The notes below the pieces were generated by a model, which ran no database searches, had not been told where the DNA came from, and saw only the letters and a program-made list of their open reading frames with translations. From Clostridiaceae bacterium (GTDB lineage Bacteria > Bacillota > Clostridia > Lachnospirales > Lachnospiraceae), in the NCBI GenBank assembly GCA_910575795.1, contig CAJTGE010000035.1, forward strand, positions 1 through 64,000: DNA of 64,000 nt, given 5' to 3'. Position 1 is the first letter of the stretch, and each line of letters starts with the position of its first letter. Of the stretch, positions 7,843-16,707 are shown piece by piece. The translations under genes were made by a program, and so were the position numbers.

Positions 7843-8927
7843 ATTTTGCAGTAGGGCCGGTTCAGATGGAGGAGGAGATCCGCTCTCTTGGCGCGGAGGA
7901 GATTCCGTATTTCCGGACGCCGGAGTTTTCAAAGCTGATGCTTGAAAATGAACGGCTGATGAAGCGGCTCATGAAGGCCGGGGAGGATGCAAGGGCGGTG
8001 TTTCTGACAGGCTCCGGCACATCGGCCATGGAGGCGGCCGTGATGAATCTGTTCACCGGGGCGGACCGGCTTCTGATCGTTAACGGAGGGAGCTTCGGGG
8101 CGCGCTTTGTGAAGATATGTGAGATTCATCAGATCCCTTATACGGAGATTTCGCTGGAGGCGGGGAAGGCCCTGACAAAGAGCCATTTAGAGCCGTTCGC
8201 GGGCCAGGGATACACGGGCTTTCTGGTCAATGCAGACGAGACGTCAACGGGCGTTTTGTACGATATGGAGCTGATCAGCCGTTTCTGCCGGGAAAATGGG
8301 CTGTGGCTGGTTGTGGATGCGATCAGCTCTTTTTTGACGGATGACTTTAAGATGGAGGAGTGGGGCGTGGACGCCGCTTTTACGGGTTCGCAGAAAGCGC
8401 TTGCCCTGCCGCCGGGGATCGCGGCCATGGTTTTAAATGCGCGCGCCGCAGCGCGTGCGGAAGCCATGGAAGTGAAATCGCTTTACCTGAATTTAAAGGA
8501 TTACCTGAAAAACGGGGAACGCGGGCAGACGCCGTTCACGCCGGCGGTAAGTGTTTTGATCCAGTTGAACAGGAGGCTTAAGGGGATTGAGGAAAGGGGC
8601 CTTTTGGAGGAGCAGGCGCGGATACGCAGGCAGGCGGAGGACTTCCGCGAAAAGATAGCGGGGCTTCCGTTTGAGATCGTATCCGAATCCCTGTCGAATG
8701 CGGTGACGCCGCTTCACCCGACCGGTACGGACAAGGACGGAAATCCGGTGTCCGCGCACAGGATTTTTGAGATTTTAAAGGATGAATACGATATTTTCGT
8801 GTGCCCGAACGGGGGCGCGCTGGCAGAGAGCGTGTTCCGGGTGGGGCATATGGGAAACCTGACGCCGGAGGATAATGACAGGCTGATTCTGGCATGGAAA
8901 GATATGCACAAGAGGGGGCTTTTGTGA
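7836..8927 (+). CDS. Class V aminotransferase (AEP transaminase/SGAT-like)
   Basis: This 363-residue PLP enzyme has the class V fold. It starts NFAVGPVQM, has the TGSGTSAMEA phosphate-binding loop near residue 60, and the Schiff-base lysine in GSQKALALPPG (about residue 188). Nearest known types are 2-aminoethylphosphonate:pyruvate and serine/alanine:glyoxylate transaminases. Beside LicD it may aminate an aldehyde that ends up as a glycan substituent; this is inference, as phosphoenolpyruvate mutase and decarboxylase are absent. The ATG at 7836 follows AAGGAGGAAAAGG; a longer open frame from 7563 lies inside the flippase gene and was discarded. Confidence 0.8.
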   Translation: MLNFAVGPVQMEEEIRSLGAEEIPYFRTPEFSKLMLENERLMKRLMKAGEDARAVFLTGSGTSAMEAAVMNLFTGADRLLIVNGGSFGARFVKICEIHQIPYTEISLEAGKALTKSHLEPFAGQGYTGFLVNADETSTGVLYDMELISRFCRENGLWLVVDAISSFLTDDFKMEEWGVDAAFTGSQKALALPPGIAAMVLNARAAARAEAMEVKSLYLNLKDYLKNGERGQTPFTPAVSVLIQLNRRLKGIEERGLLEEQARIRRQAEDFREKIAGLPFEIVSESLSNAVTPLHPTGTDKDGNPVSAHRIFEILKDEYDIFVCPNGGALAESVFRVGHMGNLTPEDNDRLILAWKDMHKRGLL

Positions 8928-8988
8928 GGGCGCTGATACTGGCTCTGGTTCACAGGGGCGTAAGGCGGGCAGATAAGGAGTGAAAGAT

Positions 8989-11001
8989 ATGCAGGATCGC
9001 AGGGGCATAGAATGGGCGGCCGGGATCAGACGGCGCATATCCGGCGCGGCATGGCCGCAGGGCGCCGGGGGATGGATTGCGGCCGTGGTTCTGGCGCTTT
9101 TTGCGGGCCTTGCGCTCGAAATCTGCTTAAGCCTTCCGGCAATCCGCGCCGCCGGAGGAGGCGGGGCCTCTTTCCGCGCGATCCCATTTGATCAGGTTAT
9201 CGCAGAGGGCTTTGAGGAGCGTGACGGAACGCTTACCCTTACCGGGGACAGCGGTTATCTGCACATTCCTCTGGACGAGGAGTATGTGGGGAAATTCGTG
9301 TATTCCTATCAGTACGGGGGCCTGATGAATACGCTGGTGAAAATCGGCGTGTACAATGAATACGGCGAGCTGTGCGAGCGCGACGCGGTTCTCACGGAGG
9401 ATCGCAACAGCCGTGTGATCGGCGCTTCCTATATCCCGGTGGGAGGCCGCGCCGCTTATGCGGCGATCTCCGTGACCAGGGACCGTCTTCGGGAGCCGGG
9501 GCTTTTGTCTGTGGATTTTGACTCCTATCCGGTGGTCTTCACAGGCTTTGGGACAGAGACGCGCGGCGGGCTTAACCCGTACCGCCTTGTCTTCTTCTGG
9601 TGTGCGGCGGGGCTTGTGGTTCTGGTTCTTTCGGGGCATAAATGGGCGGGAATGCGGCCGGAGATTGGCTTTCTGGCAGTTTCCTTAAGCGTGGGAACCC
9701 TTGTCTCCCTGTCCCTTCCGGCCAATAAAGTCTCCTGGGATGAGGAGACGCACTTCGCGCAGTCCTTCTGGATGGCCAATTACCGCTCGCCGGTCCCGGT
9801 ATCCCACGCGGTCCTTCAGGAATTTGTGACCGGGATGGACACCTGGCCTTACAATCAGCCCGGCGGACGCGAAGAGCAGGAGGCGCTTGACCGTTATCTG
9901 GACACAGAGGGGGATTACAGGAACGGGGAGCATCTCTGGAGCATTGATCTAAATAAGACTACCATGACCGGATACGTCGGATCAGCCCTGTTTTTAAAGC
10001 TGGGACAGATGTTTAAGCTTCCGTTTTCCCTGCTCTATAAGCTGGGGAGACTGGGCAACTTGTACGTGTACTGTATTGTGATGTTCCTTGCCATAAAACG
10101 GGCCCCGGTGGGAAAGGCGATCCTGATGTTTCTGGGCCTGATGCCGGAGCCGATGCTGCTGGCCGGCGTGTATTCGTATGATCCCACAGTGACGGCTTTT
10201 ATGTTCCTGTCCTTTGCCTGGATGCTGGACGCCATCCTGAATGAGGAGCGGAAGGTGGGATGGAAGGAGTATGCGGTTATGATGGCCGCCTTTTTGTGGG
10301 GCTGCCGTTTAAAGGCTGTATACGCCCCGCTGCTTCTGGCCGGTCTTCTGATCCCCGGGGAGCGCTTCAGAAGCCGCCGGGAACAGCTCCTGATGAAAGG
10401 CGGGATGATTGCGGCCTGCGGCCTTTTGATGCTGTCCTTTGTGCTGCCGGTGCTGATCGCGCCGAGGGCGACCGGGGATGTGAGAGGGGAGAATACAAGC
10501 GAGATCGGACAGATGGGCTACATTCTGGGACAGCCCCTGTCCTACGCGTGGATTCTCGCAAAAAACATGCTCCGGACGCTTCCTTCCTATGTCCTTGGGG
10601 AACAGTCCCTGGGTCTTCTGGGGCATCAGGGGCCGGTGTCCTTTCCCTGGCTTCTCTACGCCGGATCAGGGGCGGTGATCCTCACGGCGGGGCAGTCATC
10701 ATGTGGGAAACGGCTGAATGGCCGGCAGAAGGTATGGATATTCCTTCTGTGCGGCGCGGCGGCGGTTCTCGTCTGGACGTCCATGTATATCGCGTTCACG
10801 ACGCCGGGGAACACGTATATTGAAGGCGTGCAGGGCAGGTACTATATACCGTGTCTGTTCCTTTTATGGCTAGTGCTGAACCCCCGCTGCGTGCGCGCGG
10901 ATGTGAAGGACGGGACGTATTACCGGGCTGTGCTTGCCCTTGGCGGCGGGGTATTGCTGGCGGCATACGGGCTCGATATTTTGCCGCGGTTCTGCCTGTA
11001 G
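8989..11001 (+). CDS. DUF2142-family polytopic membrane protein
   Basis: This roughly 670-residue membrane protein has one N-terminal helix, a ~140-residue extracytoplasmic beta-type domain, then ten or more helices. The first membrane loop contains VSWDEETHFAQ, an acidic motif as expected for DUF2142 proteins, which resemble lipid-linked-sugar glycosyltransferases of the GT-C fold. It probably adds a sugar from a polyprenyl-phosphate donor on the outer face, which fits the DPM1-like enzyme downstream. I chose ATG 8989 (AAGGAG eight bases upstream) rather than GTG 8980, which overlaps that ribosome site. Confidence 0.8.
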   Translation: MQDRRGIEWAAGIRRRISGAAWPQGAGGWIAAVVLALFAGLALEICLSLPAIRAAGGGGASFRAIPFDQVIAEGFEERDGTLTLTGDSGYLHIPLDEEYVGKFVYSYQYGGLMNTLVKIGVYNEYGELCERDAVLTEDRNSRVIGASYIPVGGRAAYAAISVTRDRLREPGLLSVDFDSYPVVFTGFGTETRGGLNPYRLVFFWCAAGLVVLVLSGHKWAGMRPEIGFLAVSLSVGTLVSLSLPANKVSWDEETHFAQSFWMANYRSPVPVSHAVLQEFVTGMDTWPYNQPGGREEQEALDRYLDTEGDYRNGEHLWSIDLNKTTMTGYVGSALFLKLGQMFKLPFSLLYKLGRLGNLYVYCIVMFLAIKRAPVGKAILMFLGLMPEPMLLAGVYSYDPTVTAFMFLSFAWMLDAILNEERKVGWKEYAVMMAAFLWGCRLKAVYAPLLLAGLLIPGERFRSRREQLLMKGGMIAACGLLMLSFVLPVLIAPRATGDVRGENTSEIGQMGYILGQPLSYAWILAKNMLRTLPSYVLGEQSLGLLGHQGPVSFPWLLYAGSGAVILTAGQSSCGKRLNGRQKVWIFLLCGAAAVLVWTSMYIAFTTPGNTYIEGVQGRYYIPCLFLLWLVLNPRCVRADVKDGTYYRAVLALGGGVLLAAYGLDILPRFCL

Positions 11002-11062
11002 GCGGCGGGAGCGCGCGGCTTTTGCCGGAGCGCGCCTGAATGAAAGAAAGGATGAAACGAAG

Positions 11063-11890
11063 ATGGACCAGAGCGGGAAGCAGGCGGCCCGGCCGCTGCA
11101 TACCTTTGCAATTTGCGCGTATAAGGATTCTCCGTACCTGGAGGCGTGTATCCGTTCACTGACCCTGCAGACGGTCCCGTCGGAGATTATCTGCTGTACG
11201 TCCACCCCCAGCCCCTATATCCGCGGCCTGGCAAAACGGTACGGGATCCCTCTGCATGTGAGGGAGGGGGAAAGCGGGATACGGGCCGACTGGCTGTTTG
11301 CCTGGCAGAAGGCGTGCGGGCGGTTCGTCACGATTGCGCATCAGGACGATGTATACCGGAAGAGCTATACCGGAGAGCTTTTAGAGGCTTTCCGGCAGCA
11401 TCCGGATATGACCGTTTTTGTGAGCGATTATATAACCATCAAAATGAAAGGAAAAGAGGCCAGGCTTCAGCCGGCGAACGCGGTCTGGGCCGTGAAAAAG
11501 CTTTTGAGGCTGCCGCTGCGACTGAGCGCCCTTTCGGGAAACCGTTTTGTCAAGCGGTCGGCCCTTATGTTTGGAAATGCTCTGTGCTGCCCTGCGTGTA
11601 CGTACTGCAAGGAGAGGATCGGGGATCAGATGTTTCAGTCAGGCTATGAGTTTGCCCTGGACTGGGACAATCTCTGGGAGCTGGCGGGAAAGCCGGGGCG
11701 CTTTATCTGCTGTGAAAAACCGCTTTTAGCCTACCGGGTGCATGACGGAGCCGCAACCAAGGCATGTATAAAGGATAACCGGAGGATGGACGAGGAGACA
11801 GCCATGTTCCGGAAGATATGGCCGGAGCGTTTCGCGGCGCTTCTGATGCGTTTCTATCAGAAAGCCTATGGGGCGTACGGGGAGGAATGA
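11063..11890 (+). CDS. Family 2 glycosyltransferase
   Basis: This 275-residue protein has a GT-A fold. It opens with the nucleotide-sugar strand (FAICAYKDSPYLEACIRSL), has the metal-binding DxD-like HQDDVY near residue 97 and a downstream ALDWDNLWELA acceptor-side motif. It transfers one sugar to the growing surface glycan at the inner membrane face; donor and linkage are not predictable. The start chosen is ATG 11063 with GAAAGGATG upstream; earlier in-frame codons fall in the DUF2142 gene. It is followed four bases later by the next transferase. Confidence 0.85.
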   Translation: MDQSGKQAARPLHTFAICAYKDSPYLEACIRSLTLQTVPSEIICCTSTPSPYIRGLAKRYGIPLHVREGESGIRADWLFAWQKACGRFVTIAHQDDVYRKSYTGELLEAFRQHPDMTVFVSDYITIKMKGKEARLQPANAVWAVKKLLRLPLRLSALSGNRFVKRSALMFGNALCCPACTYCKERIGDQMFQSGYEFALDWDNLWELAGKPGRFICCEKPLLAYRVHDGAATKACIKDNRRMDEETAMFRKIWPERFAALLMRFYQKAYGAYGEE

Positions 11891-11894
11891 GGAA

Positions 11895-12833
11895 ATGGCG
11901 AAAATTGATGTGATTATTCCCACCTGCGAGCCGGGGGATAAGCTGGAGGAGCTGCTGAAAAGGCTGTTAAAGCAGAGCTGCCCGGTCAGCCGGGTGATCA
12001 TTATGAATACAGAGAGCCAGTATTGGAACGCAGAGCGGTATGAACCCCTGTTTGAGGGCGGCCGGACGCGTCTGAGCGTGACGCATCTGACCCGTGATGA
12101 ATTTGACCATGGGGCGACCAGGCATGAGGCGATTGAGGCGTCGGATGCGGACATCTGCGTCTGTATGACCCAGGACTGTATTCCGTATGACCGGAACCTG
12201 ATCCGGAACTTAAAAGAAGCCCTTTTGCAGGCTGAGGATGTGGCTGTCGCCTACGCAAGGCAGCTCCCGGCCGCGGACTGCGGGCCGGTTGAGCGCCGCG
12301 CAAGGCTCTTCAACTATCCGGAGGAGAGCTGCGTAAAGGGCGGCGGCGACTTAAAGAGGCTGGGCATCAAAACGTATTTCTGTTCCAATAGCTGCGCGGC
12401 CTATAAGCGCGCGATCTATCTGGAGCTGGGCGGATTTACCAGAAGGACGATCTTTAATGAGGACATGGTGTTTGCGGCCGGGGCGGTGAAGGCCGGATAC
12501 CGGATCGCGTACGCGGCGCAGGCAAAGGTCATCCATTCGCACAATGATCCCCCGCTTGAGCTTCTGCGCCGGAACTTTGATCTGGCCGTATCCCAGACGG
12601 ATCACCCGGAGGTCTTTGCGGGCCTTAGTTCAGAGGGCGAGGGGATGCGTCTGGTAAAGGAAACCGCGCTCTGGCTCATCCGCACGGGACGCCTGCTTAA
12701 GCTTCCTGAGCTGTTTGTAAAAAGCGGGTGCAAATATGCCGGTTTTCTTCTGGGAAAGCGCTATAAAAAGCTTCCAAAGGCGGCGATCCGCTTTCTCACC
12801 AAGAACCCGTCCTACTGGAGGAGGCAGGGATGA
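11895..12833 (+). CDS. Family 2 glycosyltransferase, rhamnosyltransferase-like
   Basis: This 312-residue GT2 enzyme starts IDVIIPTCEPGDKLEELL and contains the HLTRDEFDHGATRHEA block typical of bacterial rhamnosyltransferases such as RfbF/RgpB relatives. It also has TQDCIP as the DxD-like site near residue 90 and FNEDMVFA further on. With rfbC in the same operon, dTDP-rhamnose is a sensible donor, but rfbA, rfbB and rfbD are not in the window. ATG 11895 has GGAGGA eight bases upstream. Its stop overlaps the next start. Confidence 0.85.
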   Translation: MAKIDVIIPTCEPGDKLEELLKRLLKQSCPVSRVIIMNTESQYWNAERYEPLFEGGRTRLSVTHLTRDEFDHGATRHEAIEASDADICVCMTQDCIPYDRNLIRNLKEALLQAEDVAVAYARQLPAADCGPVERRARLFNYPEESCVKGGGDLKRLGIKTYFCSNSCAAYKRAIYLELGGFTRRTIFNEDMVFAAGAVKAGYRIAYAAQAKVIHSHNDPPLELLRRNFDLAVSQTDHPEVFAGLSSEGEGMRLVKETALWLIRTGRLLKLPELFVKSGCKYAGFLLGKRYKKLPKAAIRFLTKNPSYWRRQG

Positions 12834-13534
12834 GGGAAGGAAGAAAGGAGCTTCTGATCGTCATACCGGCGTACAATGAAGCGGAGAATATTGAGCGTGT
12901 GGTGAACCGTCTGATAACGGATTTCCCGCAGTATGACTATGTGGTGGTAAACGACGGCTCATCGGATGGGACAGCAGAGATCTGCCGGAGAAACAACTAC
13001 AATTTCCTTGATCTGCCCGTGAACCTGGGGCTGGCCGGCGGCTTTCAGGCCGGGCTTAAATATGCGGCGCGCTGTGGGTACCGCTATGCGGTCCAGTTTG
13101 ACGGGGACGGCCAGCACCGGCCGGAATATCTGGCCGCCATGCAGGCCAGGATGGAAGACGGTTTTGATATCGTGATCGGATCCCGCTTTGTAGGGCAAAA
13201 GAAGCCGCGCTCCATGCGGATGCTGGGGAGCAATCTGATTGAACACGCGATCCGCCTGACAACCGGAGTGCGGATCAAGGATCCCACGTCCGGGATGCGG
13301 ATGTTTAACCGCGCAATGATAGAAGAATTTGCCGGGGGCCTGAACTACGGGCCGGAGCCGGATACAGTGTCCTATCTGATCCGGCAGAGAGGCGCGCGGG
13401 TGGACGAGGTTCCGGTCGTCATGGACGAGCGCCTGTTAGGCAAGAGCTATTTGACGCCGCTTAACGCGGCCCGCTATATGATTAAGATGCTGATTTCCAT
13501 CTGTCTGATACAGAGCTTCAGGAAAAGGAGGTAG
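12830..13534 (+). CDS. Polyprenyl-phosphate glycosyltransferase (DPM1-like)
   Basis: This 234-residue GT2 protein has the dolichyl-phosphate-mannose-synthase pattern: VIPAYNEAENIERVV, NDGSSDGT at about residues 43-50, FDGDGQHRPE with the DxD near 88, and GSRFVGQKK. Such enzymes load a sugar onto undecaprenyl phosphate for use outside the membrane, probably by the DUF2142 protein of this operon. It lacks the C-terminal membrane helices that some family members carry. The start overlaps the upstream stop (ATGA). Confidence 0.9.
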   Translation: MREGRKELLIVIPAYNEAENIERVVNRLITDFPQYDYVVVNDGSSDGTAEICRRNNYNFLDLPVNLGLAGGFQAGLKYAARCGYRYAVQFDGDGQHRPEYLAAMQARMEDGFDIVIGSRFVGQKKPRSMRMLGSNLIEHAIRLTTGVRIKDPTSGMRMFNRAMIEEFAGGLNYGPEPDTVSYLIRQRGARVDEVPVVMDERLLGKSYLTPLNAARYMIKMLISICLIQSFRKRR

Positions 13535-13540
13535 CGGAAC

Positions 13541-13960
13541 ATGACCGTGACGCTTCGTATCGTGGTGATCATCGTTTCCGTGCTGACGACGGCGATGATC
13601 CTGCGCAAGATACGCAACGCAAGGCTGCAGATCGAGGATTCGATTTTCTGGATCGGATTTTGCGCCATGCTGATCCTGTTCAGCCTGTTCCCCGGCCTTC
13701 CGGATCTGATGTCAAGACTGGCAGGAACGTATACAACGGCAAATTTTATCTATCTGGCCGTGATTTTTCTGCTGATTGTAAAGCTGTTCCACATGACGCT
13801 TAAGCTTTCCGAGCTGGAGACAAAGGTAAGAGCGCTGGTTCAGGAAATGGCGCTGGAGGACAACCGCCGCAGGCGTGAGGAGGAGGCCCGTCTGCCCGGA
13901 TGTGATAAAAAAGGAGAGGATGAAAATGGGAAAAATAGAGGTAATGCCCTGCGAGATTAA
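13541..13960 (+). CDS. DUF2304 small membrane protein
   Basis: This 139-residue protein has three hydrophobic helices (about 5-20, 35-52 and 64-84) followed by a charged coiled-coil tail rich in Glu and Arg. DUF2304 proteins commonly follow a DPM1-like glycosyltransferase and are thought to anchor or assist it; that order is seen here with a six-base gap. Its 3' end overlaps the start of rfbC by about 35 bases. Confidence 0.85.
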   Translation: MTVTLRIVVIIVSVLTTAMILRKIRNARLQIEDSIFWIGFCAMLILFSLFPGLPDLMSRLAGTYTTANFIYLAVIFLLIVKLFHMTLKLSELETKVRALVQEMALEDNRRRREEEARLPGCDKKGEDENGKNRGNALRD

Positions 13961-14486
13961 AGGGCTTTATATCATTAAACCAAAGGTGTTTAAGGATGAA
14001 AGAGGCTATTTTGTGGAAACGTATAACCAGAATGATTTCCTTGAAGCCGGGCTTGACATGGCGTTCGTGCAGGACAACCAGTCCATGTCCGTGAGAGGCG
14101 TTCTGCGGGGGCTGCACTACCAGAAGGAACACCCGCAGGGAAAGCTGGTGCGGGTTCTGCGCGGCGAGGTGTACGACGTGGCCGTGGATCTGCGCGGCGG
14201 CTCTGAGACCTTTGGAAAATGGCACGGCGAGAAGCTGTCCGCGGAGAATAAGAAGCAGTTCTACATTCCCGAGGGCTTTGCCCATGGCTTTCTCGTCCTG
14301 TCCGACGAGGCGGAATTTGCCTACAAATGTACAGACTTCTACCGTCCGGGCGACGAGGGCGGCCTTGCGTGGAACGATCCGGAGATCGGCGTAGAGTGGC
14401 CGATCGAAGAGGGCATGGAGCTCATCATATCAGAAAAGGATAAAAAATGGGGCGGCCTTAAGGACACATTCCGGTTTCAACTGTAA
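13926..14486 (+). CDS. rfbC: dTDP-4-dehydrorhamnose 3,5-epimerase
   Basis: This 186-residue cupin-fold enzyme of dTDP-L-rhamnose synthesis shows all family blocks: FKDERGYFVETY, VQDNQSMS, RGLHYQKEHPQGKLVRV with the catalytic His, IPEGFAHGFLVLSD, and the Tyr in YKCTDFY. It is cytoplasmic. I prefer ATG 13926, nine bases after AAGGAG, over ATG 13920, which lies too close to that site. The other rhamnose genes are not nearby, so either they are elsewhere or this enzyme serves a related deoxysugar. Confidence 0.95.
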   Translation: MGKIEVMPCEIKGLYIIKPKVFKDERGYFVETYNQNDFLEAGLDMAFVQDNQSMSVRGVLRGLHYQKEHPQGKLVRVLRGEVYDVAVDLRGGSETFGKWHGEKLSAENKKQFYIPEGFAHGFLVLSDEAEFAYKCTDFYRPGDEGGLAWNDPEIGVEWPIEEGMELIISEKDKKWGGLKDTFRFQL

Positions 14487-14504
14487 ACGCCTCAGGAGGA
14501 TTTC

Positions 14505-15320
14505 ATGAAGGATTTGCTCTCCCTTTTAAAAGGGATTAAGGAAAAGCGGAAGCTGATACTGGAGCTTTCAAAGGCGGATTTTAAAAAACGGTTTGTCGGC
14601 TCGTATTTCGGCGTTGTCTGGATGTTTATACAGCCCATGGTGACGATTGCCATCTATGCCTTTATTTTCGGAGAGCACGGCATGAAAAATGCGCCGCCGG
14701 TCCCGGGCGCTTCCTATGTCATATGGCTGGCCCCAGGGATTATTCCCTGGTTTTATTTCAGCGAGATCTTAAATACAGGAACCAACTGCCTTCAGGAATA
14801 CCACTATCTCGTCAAGAAAGTCGTGTTCGAGGTGGAACATCTGCCGCTTATTAAGCTGATTTCCTGTTTTATGGTGCATGCCTGCTTTCTGGCGATCATG
14901 CTGGGGCTCTATCTGGTAAGCGGCCGCGCTCCGAAACTTATGTGGCTTCAGATCCTCTATTATTCCTTCGCGGCATCCATGCTCGGGCTGGCGATCACGT
15001 ACTTTACCAGCGCGGTTCAGGTCTTTTTTAAGGATATGGCGCAGATTGTAAGCATATGCCTGCAGTTTGGGATGTGGCTGACGCCGATCATGTATGACGA
15101 GGCGATCTTCACCTCCCGGGCGGCGTGGCTTTCGGTTGTATTTAAGCTGAACCCGTTTTACTATATTGCAGCCGGGTACAGGGACAGCATGCTGACCGGG
15201 AACTGGTTTTTTGAGAGGCCGACGATGACCGTCTATTTCTGGGCGGCGACGCTGGTTTTGCTGGTTTTGGGGCTTAAGATGTTTAAGCGCATGAGGCCGC
15301 ATTTCTCAGACGTCCTGTAA
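14505..15320 (+). CDS. ABC-2 polysaccharide export permease (Wzm/TagG-like)
   Basis: This 271-residue protein has six membrane helices and ABC2-membrane motifs (ADFKKRFVGSYFGVVWMFIQP at the start, NPFYYIAAGYRD near the end). Wzm/TagG proteins export complete polysaccharides or teichoic acids but need an ATPase partner (Wzt/TagH), normally the next gene. Here the next DNA is an acyltransferase fragment and then an alcohol dehydrogenase, so the ATPase is missing locally. Either it lies elsewhere or the operon's end was deleted. Confidence 0.9.
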   Translation: MKDLLSLLKGIKEKRKLILELSKADFKKRFVGSYFGVVWMFIQPMVTIAIYAFIFGEHGMKNAPPVPGASYVIWLAPGIIPWFYFSEILNTGTNCLQEYHYLVKKVVFEVEHLPLIKLISCFMVHACFLAIMLGLYLVSGRAPKLMWLQILYYSFAASMLGLAITYFTSAVQVFFKDMAQIVSICLQFGMWLTPIMYDEAIFTSRAAWLSVVFKLNPFYYIAAGYRDSMLTGNWFFERPTMTVYFWAATLVLLVLGLKMFKRMRPHFSDVL

Positions 15321-15334
15321 GAAGGCGGAAAGAT

Positions 15335-15490
15335 ATGGCCTTTAGCTCCATTTTATTTCTGTGGGTTTTCCTGCCGCCTGCGTGGCGTTAAATCTCCTCA
15401 TTCTCGGATACTATAAATACGCCGGCTTTACGGTGGAATGCGTCAATGCCCTCATCCATAAAACAGGCCGGACGCTGCGCGCGGTCAATT
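15335..15490 (+). pseudogene. Remnant of an MBOAT (AlgI/DltB-like) acyltransferase gene
   Basis: The ATG at 15335 follows GAAGGCGGAAAG and reads MAFSSILFLWVFLPP, closely matching the start of the intact MBOAT gene at 38749. It then reaches a stop. In another frame just after, the text reads VALNLLILGYYKYAGFTVE, matching the intact protein around its residues 85-105. So roughly 70 codons have been deleted internally and everything past about residue 115 is gone. It probably belonged to the polysaccharide operon as an O-acyltransferase. Confidence 0.75.
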
Positions 15491-15518
15491 CAGTCAGGCT
15501 GAAAAGAAAGGAAACATT

Positions 15519-16691
15519 ATGAATTCGTTTATATTTGAAAATTCCACAAAAGTATATTTCGGAAAGGGATGCGTGAGGGAACACCTGTCCGAGGCGCTGA
15601 AGGACTGCGGGGAAGATGTGCTGCTTGCCTATGGGAACGGCTCCATTAAAAAGAATGGAATATACGGGGAGATCATGGATATTCTTCTGCGGGCCAAAAA
15701 GAATGTGATCGAATTTCCGGGGATCATGCCGAACCCCACCTATGCAAAGGTTTTAGAGGGAAAGCGTCTCGTGCGGGAGCACCGGGCCGGACTGATCCTG
15801 GGAGTGGGGGGCGGCTCTGTGATGGACTGCTGCAAGGCCGTATCCATGGCGGCTGCCACCCGAAAGGATGTATGGGAGGAATACTGGGAAAAGGAGGGCG
15901 TGATCGACTTTGAGCCGATACCTGTGGGCGTTGTGGTCACAGTCACGGGAACCGGGAGCGAGGTAAACGGGGATTCGGTTATCACCCATGAAGAAAAGAA
16001 AATAAAGACAGGGCGCGATTACAGGGCCTGCAACCCGCGCTTTGCCATGCTGGATCCGGAATATACATATACTGTATCCCCGGCCCAGACGGCGGCAGGG
16101 GGCTTTGACATGCTGAGCCATGTGATGGAAACCTACTTCAGCGCGCCGGACGGGGAGAATCTCTCGGACGCGATATCAGAGGCCCTGATGAAAAGCATCA
16201 TTAAAAATATCCCCATTGCTATGGAGGAACCGGAAAATTATGAGGCCAGAAGCAATCTGATGTGGGCCTCTTCCCTGGCAGAGCTGCGCCTCATCAAGCT
16301 GGGAAAAAAATGCGATTTTGAAGCGCATCAGATCGAGCACCAGCTCGGGGCCTTTACGGACTGCAGCCACGGCCGGGGGCTGGCGGTCATCCACCCGGCC
16401 TATTACCGCCGTATTTGTAGCTGCGGACTGGATAAATTTGCGCGGTTTGCGGAAATTGTCTGGGAGATTCCGGCAGAGGGAAGGACAAAGGAGGAGATGG
16501 CGCAGGAGGGCATCCGGGCGCTGGAAGGATTTATACGGCGGATCGGGCTTCCCACGACGTTAAGAGAGCTGGGGCTTGCGGATAAGGGGATCCTGAAAAC
16601 GATTGCCGATTCGTGCGCGATCAATACAGGGGGATATAAGGTGCTGACAAAGGAAGAGATACGGGAGATTTTGGAGGTTTGCTTTGAGTGA
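15519..16691 (+). CDS. Iron-containing alcohol dehydrogenase (butanol dehydrogenase-like)
   Basis: This 390-residue group III dehydrogenase reduces aldehydes such as butanal to alcohols with NAD(P)H. The cofactor motif GVGGGS is at 95-100, and the metal ligands are Asp197 and His201 (FDMLSHVME), His270 and His284 (AHQIEHQLGAF...SHG). Length and motifs fit the YqhD/BdhA branch. AAAGAAAGG precedes the start. It sits right after the broken end of the polysaccharide operon and is probably not functionally linked to it. Confidence 0.9.
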   Translation: MNSFIFENSTKVYFGKGCVREHLSEALKDCGEDVLLAYGNGSIKKNGIYGEIMDILLRAKKNVIEFPGIMPNPTYAKVLEGKRLVREHRAGLILGVGGGSVMDCCKAVSMAAATRKDVWEEYWEKEGVIDFEPIPVGVVVTVTGTGSEVNGDSVITHEEKKIKTGRDYRACNPRFAMLDPEYTYTVSPAQTAAGGFDMLSHVMETYFSAPDGENLSDAISEALMKSIIKNIPIAMEEPENYEARSNLMWASSLAELRLIKLGKKCDFEAHQIEHQLGAFTDCSHGRGLAVIHPAYYRRICSCGLDKFARFAEIVWEIPAEGRTKEEMAQEGIRALEGFIRRIGLPTTLRELGLADKGILKTIADSCAINTGGYKVLTKEEIREILEVCFE

Positions 16692-16707
16692 TATATCATC
16701 TGCAACA

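Noticed and set aside
15519..16691. The alcohol dehydrogenase as part of the polysaccharide operon
   Set aside because: It is a metabolic group III enzyme reached only across an acyltransferase remnant; nothing in it suggests sugar chemistry.
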